From Myxococcota bacterium (GTDB lineage: Bacteria > Myxococcota_C > UBA6777), in assembly GCA_963169055.1 (NCBI GenBank), contig CAUJFU010000318.1, positions 1 through 16,213 on the forward strand: a stretch of 16,213 nt of DNA. The letters run 5' to 3'. Every line of letters starts with the position of its first letter. Positions within the stretch are counted from its first letter, which is position 1. Shown here piece after piece: positions 11,218 through 16,213 of the stretch. The notes beneath the pieces are model-generated. The model worked only from the letters and a program-made list of their open reading frames with translations, was not told the DNA's origin and did not search any database. Position numbers and translations under genes: made by a program.

Positions 11218-11554
11218 TTTGGTTGCAGGTGGGGCCAGCGTCGATGGTTGTGCCAGAGCAAGTGGCGCTTTTCAGGCGATCGACACATCCGCTGCGAACA
11301 GCGACATCAAATTCTGCTTGTTGGCTGGGGGTTAAGTATCGGCATTGTCCTTGGGGGTCGTAGGTGCGCATACAACGTGCGGTGTTTTCTTGTTGGGTTC
11401 GAAGATCAGGACTTGCGCATTGTGAGGCGCGTTCACAGAGCGTTTGTACGGTCGATTCGCAGCTAGGCATCACGAGGCCACAAGCAGATTGAGAAGCGGA
11501 GAGACCGAGAGCAAGGGCGAAAAGGACGGAAAGACGAAGAGTAAGCTTTTTCAT
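11180..11554 (-). CDS. Small secreted cysteine-rich protein, function unknown
   Basis: 124 residues, not recognised as a named family. An N-terminal signal peptide is clear: MKKLTLR, a hydrophobic core (SVLFALALGL), then SASQSAC. Nine cysteines are at 25, 32, 40, 46, 61, 71, 90, 99 and 110. Cys25 sits right at the likely cleavage site, although QSAC is a poor lipobox (Gln at -3); if it were lipidated, the remaining eight could make four disulfides. The body has no second membrane segment. Start supported by AGAGGTG about 4-6 nt upstream of the ATG (plus-strand 11559-11565). Such short Cys-rich exported proteins are common in Myxococcota-type genomes (general knowledge). Its 3' end is duplicated downstream. 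It lies alone, convergent with the AsmA gene and divergent from the kinase gene. Confidence 0.72.
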   Translation of the reverse strand: MKKLTLRLSVLFALALGLSASQSACGLVMPSCESTVQTLCERASQCASPDLRTQQENTARCMRTYDPQGQCRYLTPSQQAEFDVAVRSGCVDRLKSATCSGTTIDAGPTCNQTLANFFSLLSAR

Positions 11555-12016
11555 GGGACACCTCTTTTTGTGTTGTGCGGGAAATCCGCGTTTTGTTTGG
11601 AGAAACCGATGCAGCGTGTGGCCGTCTTTGTTTGAGGCAAAACGGTTTGTGTGTGGAGCCGTTTTGTGTGGCGTTTCGCTGCGCTTGGTAGGCCCTTAGA
11701 ACAAAAAGAGCGCCAGCGTTGGCTGATGAAAAAAAAGAGAGTGAAACCAAAGGGTTGTGGGTATGCTGTGAGCGTTGGGCGTGTGTTGTTTTTTATCGAG
11801 ACAGGCTGGACTGTGTTGTATCTGGACGAAGCGCGAACAAAAGTTGAGGTTTGTGTGTCCAGATACCGCACAGGGTGGAAGTACTTGCGTAGCAAGTAGG
11901 CGGATTCCCATACTTGCTTGCGTGCGCGAAGTTTTTGGTAGAAGTGGTGGGCCGAGAGAAGGTTCCAAAGAAGTACACGAGATGCCCATCCCAAGGACAA
12001 AACAGCGGAGATCTCA
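11555..12016. promoter_or_regulatory. Divergent intergenic region with three inverted repeats
   Basis: 462 bp between the Cys-rich gene and the kinase gene. Contents: an 8-bp inverted repeat CAAAACGG/CCGTTTTG (11638-11645 with 11659-11666); a 10-bp perfect inverted repeat (11818-11866); and a 7-bp hairpin TACTTGC/GCAAGTA (11882-11888 with 11892-11898), with another TACTTGC at 11911-11917. No convincing -35/-10 pair was found for either gene. Short open frames here lack ribosome-binding sites and recognisable protein features. Confidence 0.5.
11818..11898. other. Pair of adjacent stem-loops, possible structured RNA or protein-binding sites
   Basis: GTATCTGGAC (11818-11827) is perfectly complementary to GTCCAGATAC (11857-11866). 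Inside it ACAAA (11837-11841) can pair with TTTGT (11850-11854), giving an extended two-segment hairpin. Sixteen bases later comes a second hairpin TACTTGC-GTA-GCAAGTA (11882-11898). They lie about 120-200 bp upstream of the kinase start. Function unknown. Confidence 0.45.
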
Positions 12017-14218
12017 ATGACAAAGCCCGCATCCTCAGAGAAACGATCGATTCCGAGAGCTTCGGTGGTGCAACGATCTTCTCGAAGAAGACGCGCTTCC
12101 GATGATGTTGCTCTGAACCAGTTGCAGACAGGAGGGCCTTCGTCTGTCAGGCGTGATCGCACTTCAGCGCACGAAGTGATCGCATCTTCCGTCTCTTTGG
12201 GGAGTGACCACCTTCCGACAGCAGGGATGGAGGGTCAGTCGTCGATGGGATGGACGTTTACGGGGACACCATTTCAGGTCGGGATGTTGTTGAGAGATCG
12301 GTATTTGTTGGAGAAAGAGTTGGGGCGCGGAGGGATGGGGGTGGTGTACCTTGCGCGAGATCAAAAGCAGGGCGTGGCTTGTGCGATCAAAGCCTTGTAT
12401 CCGTCTTTTTCCAAGGATATCTTAGAAGAAGAGTTTGCATTGGCGCAACGCCTAGAGCATCCGTCGATTGTACGGGTGGATCGTGTTGAGCAAGAACCTT
12501 CGAGTGGTGTGTTTTTTTTGGTGATGGAGTATGTCGAAGGGCAATCATTGGAGGCTTACTTCGAGCAAGCGTTGTCGGAGGGAGCGCCGTTCTTTTTGGA
12601 TATGGAGATCTTGAGGGAGTTTGTGGTGGTGCTGGCAGATGCGCTGGAATTTGCCCATGCGAAGGGTGTGATCCACCGCGATCTAAAGCCTGCAAATCTT
12701 TTGATGGCGAAAGATGGGACGTTGCGGGTGTTGGACTTTAGTATCGCGAAACAGCTTGACGCGCAGACGGTGTATATGACCACACAGCGCGGAACTCCCG
12801 TGTATATGGCTCCCGAACAGCTTATTGGAAATGCGCGTCTGACGCCTGCGGTGGATATCTATGCGGTGGGAGCGATCCTTTATCACGGATTGACGGGGAC
12901 ATTGCCTTATGGTCGATTGCGCCTTCCAAGCGATATCTTGCGCGCACAGCACAAAGATACTCTTTTCGATCTCCGTCTCGATCAGGTGTTGTTGCGGGCG
13001 TTAGAACACGATCCTGCCGATCGTTACAAGAGCATCTGCGAACTGCGAACGGCGTTGCTGGAGGTTTTGGATCATGCGGAAGAGCGGCCATTGCGACGCA
13101 AGCGCCGTCCTCCCACCGTATACACCGAGGTCTTGGAGCCGAAAGCAGCGGAGGCGCTGTTGCAACGGCTTCCGCCGCGTGTGCCTGAGCGCACGCAACG
13201 GGCGGCAGAGCGGATGCAGCGACGAGCCGAGAAGGAGCAACAGCTTGCGGAGAAAAAGCGCCTTCGTGCGGAGCGTTTTGAAAAGAGGCAGATCGAGAAA
13301 GCCGAGCGCAGCTTGATCTATCGGTCGCTGTGGACGCCCAAGATGACGTTTTGGTGGGGGATCTCGTCGTGGGGAGTGATGGGAGCTTTGTTGTTGACGT
13401 GGCTGTTGTCCAACGGGATCTTGTTGGGTTGGGTGCGGGAAGGGGAGATCAGTTTGTGGTGGTTGTTGTCGGGGTTGGGGGGTGGTTTGATTGCGGGGAT
13501 CGCACGCGATGATCGCCCGAGTGCTGGGGCGTTGTGGATGAGTTGGATGGGGATCTTGTATTTGGGGGGATTTTTCTTTGGGGGCGCGTTGGGGCTGTTG
13601 TTTTTGCAATCGATGTTGGGTGACGGGAGTATGCCGACGTTGGAAGGGGTGTTTCGATTGCACCCGGGGGCTGCGTGGTGGGCGGCGGGTTCGAGCGCGT
13701 TGGGGACGTTGTTTGTATGGTGGGTGGTCGTGCCTTGTGCGCGGCTTGGTTTGAAGGAGGGCTGGCAAGGTTTGGTTCAGGCCGTATGGATCGGGCTTTT
13801 GCGTGCGTTCGTCTTTTCTCTGACGTTGTTTGTCGGACTGGAGATCGTGGGAAATGCTTTGTGGCAGCGCAGCGTGGTGATGCGCTATACGCTTTCGCTC
13901 GGGGCGCTGCTGGTTTGTGTGTTGGTGCTGGGTGCGATCTTGGGCGTGCTGAGTTTGATTTTGACGGTGTGGTCGGATCGTACGGGCCTTTGGGGATATC
14001 TGTTGGGGTTGGTGACGGTGGGCGGTTTGCTTTTTGGAATGGCCGAACGCGATCTCTCGACATCTCCCTCCCCGTACCAGATCAGCGCCCATGCTTATCA
14101 CGCAAGCCAAGCCGCGATCAAAGAGCAGCATCGGCAGCTTTGGAACCTTTGGCAAAGCCTGCACACCCAACACACCCCGCCCTCTCCTCGCCGTGTCTAT
14201 CCTGTGGATCTGCCCTAA
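12017..14218 (+). CDS. Hanks-type Ser/Thr protein kinase with polytopic C-terminal membrane domain
   Basis: 733 residues. An Arg/Ser-rich N-terminal extension (1-90) precedes a kinase domain at about 96-352: glycine loop GRGGMGVVYLA (103-113), Lys125 in CAIK, catalytic loop HRDLKPANLL (His220, Asp222, Asn227), magnesium Asp240 in DFS (the usual DFG Gly is Ser), activation segment TTQRGTPVYMAPEQL (APE at 265-267), and DIYAVGAILYHGLTG. All catalytic residues except the DFG Gly are present. A basic, helix-forming linker (388-432) rich in Arg, Glu, Gln and Ala follows, then about seven hydrophobic segments: near 444-473, 479-496, 506-534, 553-577, 584-615, 623-652 and 659-676. A soluble tail of about 57 residues ends the protein. 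No PASTA, TPR or WD repeats are seen. Start chosen at 12017, with CGGAGA 7 nt upstream. It presumably phosphorylates cytosolic targets in response to a membrane cue; ligand and substrates unknown. Confidence 0.92.
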   Translation: MTKPASSEKRSIPRASVVQRSSRRRRASDDVALNQLQTGGPSSVRRDRTSAHEVIASSVSLGSDHLPTAGMEGQSSMGWTFTGTPFQVGMLLRDRYLLEKELGRGGMGVVYLARDQKQGVACAIKALYPSFSKDILEEEFALAQRLEHPSIVRVDRVEQEPSSGVFFLVMEYVEGQSLEAYFEQALSEGAPFFLDMEILREFVVVLADALEFAHAKGVIHRDLKPANLLMAKDGTLRVLDFSIAKQLDAQTVYMTTQRGTPVYMAPEQLIGNARLTPAVDIYAVGAILYHGLTGTLPYGRLRLPSDILRAQHKDTLFDLRLDQVLLRALEHDPADRYKSICELRTALLEVLDHAEERPLRRKRRPPTVYTEVLEPKAAEALLQRLPPRVPERTQRAAERMQRRAEKEQQLAEKKRLRAERFEKRQIEKAERSLIYRSLWTPKMTFWWGISSWGVMGALLLTWLLSNGILLGWVREGEISLWWLLSGLGGGLIAGIARDDRPSAGALWMSWMGILYLGGFFFGGALGLLFLQSMLGDGSMPTLEGVFRLHPGAAWWAAGSSALGTLFVWWVVVPCARLGLKEGWQGLVQAVWIGLLRAFVFSLTLFVGLEIVGNALWQRSVVMRYTLSLGALLVCVLVLGAILGVLSLILTVWSDRTGLWGYLLGLVTVGGLLFGMAERDLSTSPSPYQISAHAYHASQAAIKEQHRQLWNLWQSLHTQHTPPSPRRVYPVDLP

Positions 14219-14365
14219 AACATTTTTCGAAAATCTTTGTTGAAAGTCTTGCACTTTCGTGGCAAAAGGCTCTGTCCACACGACACGAGGATATCGTGTA
14301 GGCAATGGCGTTGCAGAAGTTTGCTTCTGCGCCTTGGTTCAATTCCCCTATTGATGGAGCTTTTG
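14219..14365 (+). promoter_or_regulatory. Leader of the ABC-F gene with three stem-loops
   Basis: After the kinase stop comes a 10-bp palindrome TTTTCGAAAA (14224-14233), then three stems: GAAAGT/ACTTTC (14242-14258), ACACGA/TCGTGT (14283-14299) and GCAGAAG/CTTCTGC with a TTTG loop (14313-14330). The ribosome-binding site GGAG (14356-14359) follows 25 nt later. None of the stems has a U tract. The arrangement could serve kinase mRNA termination, ABC-F translational control, or both. Confidence 0.4.
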
Positions 14366-16003
14366 ATGATTCAGGTTGAGCGTGTCACCCTCTCTTTTGG
14401 CGGTCGCGTCTTGTTTAAGGATGTCGATGTAAAATTTGTCCCGGGCAACTGTTATGGGTTGATCGGCGCAAACGGGGCAGGCAAGTCTACCTTCCTCAAG
14501 ATCCTTGCGGGGGAACTCGAACCGAGTTCGGGGCGTGTTCTGATCGCCCCCAACAAGCGGATCGCTGTGTTGCGCCAAGATCAATTTGTGTTCGATGAGC
14601 ATCGCGTTTTGGATACCGTGATCATGGGGCACAAAGAGCTTTATCGCGTGATGAAAGAACGCGAGGCGCTGTATGCAAAGCCCGATATGAGCGAAGAAGA
14701 CGGTATGCGGGCTGCGGATCTCGAAGGAGAGTTTGCGGATCTTGGCGGATACGAGGCCGAATACGAAGCTGCGAACTTGTTAAGTGGCCTTGGTATCGAA
14801 CCTGAGATCCACGAGCGTTTAATGAAAGAGCTAGAAGGAACGCAAAAAGTGCGGATATTGCTTGCTCAAGCGATGTTCGGAAACCCTGATATCCTTCTTC
14901 TCGACGAACCCACCAACCAATTGGATCTACAATCGATCCAATGGCTCGAAGACTTTTTGAGCAAGTTTGAAAACACCGTGATCGTGGTATCCCACGACCG
15001 CCACTTCCTCAACAACGTCTGCACACACGTTGCGGATATCGACTTCGCCCAATTGAAGCTTTACGTCGGAAACTACGACTTTTGGTATCAATCCAGCCAG
15101 TTGGTGATGCAACAGCGCCAAAACGAAAACAAGAAAAAAGAAGACAAGATCAAAGAACTCAAAGAGTTTATCTTGCGCTTTGGCTCGAACGCTTCAAAAG
15201 CACGACAAGCCACGTCCCGTAAAAGACTGCTCGATCAGATCGAGATCGAACAAATGCCCGCCTCCAACCGCAAGTTTCCGTTTGTTGGTTTTAAGCCAGA
15301 GCGTCCTTGTGGGAAGATCATCTTGGAGATCGAAGGGCTGGAAAAGTCTGTCGATGGGGTGCAATTGTTTAAGGACTTTAACTTGTCGGTCAAAAAGGGC
15401 GACAAGATCGCCTTGATCGGCCCAAACAGTCTTGCGAAGACGACCTTTTTTCAGATGATTATGGGCGAGATCGCGCCCGATGCAGGTTCGATTCAATGGG
15501 GAACGACCATTACCAAGGCGTATCTGCCCAAAGAAAACGACGAGCATTTCAAGAGCGATCTCAACTTGATCGAATGGATTCTTCAGTACGCCCCCCCAAG
15601 CGAAGGTGAACCCTTTGCGCGCAGTTTTCTCGGTCGGATGCTGTTTTCGGGCGATGAAGTCTTCAAGAAATCCACCGTCCTTTCGGGGGGCGAAAAAGTC
15701 CGTTGCATACTCTCCAAGATGATGCTCAGCGGTTCTAACGCGATCATCCTCGATGAACCCACCAACCACCTCGATCTTGAAGCGATCACCGCCCTCAACA
15801 ACGGCTTGATCCAATTCCCCGAGATCATCTTGTTTTCATCCCACGACTACCAGTTCACCAACACCGTCGCCAATCGCATCATCGAGATCGCAGATCGCGG
15901 TGTGATCGACCGCCACGCTACCCTCGAAGCCTACCTCAAAGACAAAAACATCCAAGCGATGCGCCACGACCTTTACGAAAAGAGTGACCGCCTCGTCCTC
16001 TAA
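14366..16003 (+). CDS. ybiT: ABC-F family ATP-binding protein, YbiT type
   Basis: Soluble tandem-ATPase protein of 545 residues (E. coli YbiT 530). ABC-F proteins bind the ribosomal E site and modulate translation or relieve stalling. NBD1 has Walker A GANGAGKST (34-42), Q-loop LRQDQ, Walker B LLLDEPTNQLD (Glu181) and SHDRHF; its signature is degenerate (LEGTQ), as in E. coli YbiT. Shared family stretches are VLDTVIMGHKELY, MSEEDG and SNASKARQATSR in the inter-domain linker. NBD2 has signature LSGGEK (439-444), Walker B ILDEPTNHLD (Glu464) and SHD (His493), but its Walker A is GPNSLAKTT (352-360, Ala for the Gly before Lys358) and the Q-loop Gln is lost (YLPKEND at 386-392). The start at 14366 has GGAG 6 nt upstream and matches the family N-terminus; the open frame back to 14237 lacks such support. 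No transmembrane segments. Confidence 0.93.
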   Translation: MIQVERVTLSFGGRVLFKDVDVKFVPGNCYGLIGANGAGKSTFLKILAGELEPSSGRVLIAPNKRIAVLRQDQFVFDEHRVLDTVIMGHKELYRVMKEREALYAKPDMSEEDGMRAADLEGEFADLGGYEAEYEAANLLSGLGIEPEIHERLMKELEGTQKVRILLAQAMFGNPDILLLDEPTNQLDLQSIQWLEDFLSKFENTVIVVSHDRHFLNNVCTHVADIDFAQLKLYVGNYDFWYQSSQLVMQQRQNENKKKEDKIKELKEFILRFGSNASKARQATSRKRLLDQIEIEQMPASNRKFPFVGFKPERPCGKIILEIEGLEKSVDGVQLFKDFNLSVKKGDKIALIGPNSLAKTTFFQMIMGEIAPDAGSIQWGTTITKAYLPKENDEHFKSDLNLIEWILQYAPPSEGEPFARSFLGRMLFSGDEVFKKSTVLSGGEKVRCILSKMMLSGSNAIILDEPTNHLDLEAITALNNGLIQFPEIILFSSHDYQFTNTVANRIIEIADRGVIDRHATLEAYLKDKNIQAMRHDLYEKSDRLVL

Positions 16004-16213
16004 CCCCGATACCATCGAGGCTACGGGAGGCCAAGGAAAAAGTCTCGGATGCCTGTGCCTGCGAAGCTCGGGACTTGGTGCCCTCCTTGGAAAGCACACC
16101 AAAGCGTGGGTTGTGTGCAAGAACGATAAGCGACACAGGGCGACGGAGGGGCGGATTGCGAGGTGTTGGTGCAGGCGTTTTGTGTTTTCCAGTGATCACG
16201 GGTTTTTTCGCCA
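16004..16213. other. Non-coding tail with a nested inverted repeat downstream of the ABC-F gene
   Basis: 210 bp with no supported gene. CCAAGGA (16031-16037) pairs with TCCTTGG (16084-16090), and AGTC/GACT (16041-16044 with 16072-16075) can pair inside it; a second small stem is GCACAC/GTGTGC (16094-16099 with 16113-16118). An 8-bp palindrome GTGATCAC lies at 16192-16199 before a T run at the window edge. These could be 3' structure for the ABC-F transcript. Confidence 0.35.

Noticed and set aside
11651-11899. 82-codon plus-strand frame in the spacer before the kinase (GTG start, or ATG at 11726)
   Set aside because: No ribosome-binding site for either start, no recognisable protein pattern, and its end is built from inverted-repeat arms. 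Kept as non-coding, with some doubt.
13001-14305. Long minus-strand open frame (434 codons) opposite the kinase gene
   Set aside because: Product is a Pro/Arg/His/Gln-rich low-complexity sequence, as expected from the complement of G/T-rich codons; the plus strand encodes a clear kinase with membrane helices.
14311-14350. tRNA-like sequence (stem GCAGAAG/CTTCTGC followed by GGTTCAATTCC)
   Set aside because: The apparent T arm does not pair beyond two base pairs, the putative anticodon loop has the wrong size and no acceptor stem or D arm can be placed.
14237-14365. 43-residue N-terminal extension of the ABC-F protein
   Set aside because: The extension is Cys/Arg-rich, covers the leader stem-loops and has no family counterpart; GGAG fits the ATG at 14366.
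15936-16199. Minus-strand frame of 87 codons at the window end
   Set aside because: It overlaps the ABC-F 3' end, has biased Arg/Ser/Pro/Gly composition and no ribosome-binding site.

Overview
This 16.2 kb window reads as chromosomal DNA from a Gram-negative bacterium of moderately high GC content. An AsmA-type envelope protein points to an outer membrane. A large membrane-anchored Hanks-type Ser/Thr kinase, an exported cysteine-rich small protein and a lone branched-chain-type binding lipoprotein together suggest Myxococcota or a similar deltaproteobacterial-type lineage. That placement is inference; no rRNA or other taxonomic marker is present, apart from gyrB itself.

Layout. (1) 1-3827, plus strand: gyrB, missing only its first few codons at the window edge and interrupted by a 455-residue in-frame intein (1479-2843) placed exactly before the Toprim TDADVDG metal-binding motif. 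(2) 3828-4039: convergent intergenic region with three consecutive stem-loops. (3) 4040-5998, minus: htpG (Hsp90). (4) 6223-7566, minus: a type I periplasmic-binding lipoprotein, upstream of htpG on the same strand. (5) 7567-7948: divergent regulatory region carrying two copies of a 15-bp palindrome. (6) 7949-11062, plus: a 1037-residue AsmA-family protein with a ThiS-like beta-grasp segment inserted near its N-terminus and an 11-residue-repeat helical tail. (7) 11180-11554, minus: a small secreted protein with nine cysteines. (8) 12017-14218, plus: a Ser/Thr kinase with a basic helical linker and about seven C-terminal membrane helices. (9) 14366-16003, plus: an ABC-F ATPase of the YbiT type. 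(10) 16004-16213: no gene seen.

The genes do not form one pathway. They are housekeeping or stress functions (gyrase, Hsp90, ABC-F translation factor) interleaved with envelope and signalling functions (AsmA protein, binding lipoprotein, Cys-rich exported protein, receptor-like kinase). The most unusual content is the GyrB intein, whose homing endonuclease has lost one catalytic acid; the AsmA protein with a beta-grasp insert and hendecad tail; the kinase with a DFS motif fused to a polytopic membrane domain; the divergent second ATPase site of the ABC-F protein; and several repeat and palindrome structures in intergenic DNA. Two minus-strand exported-protein genes each have a duplicated 3' end that spans the stop codon.
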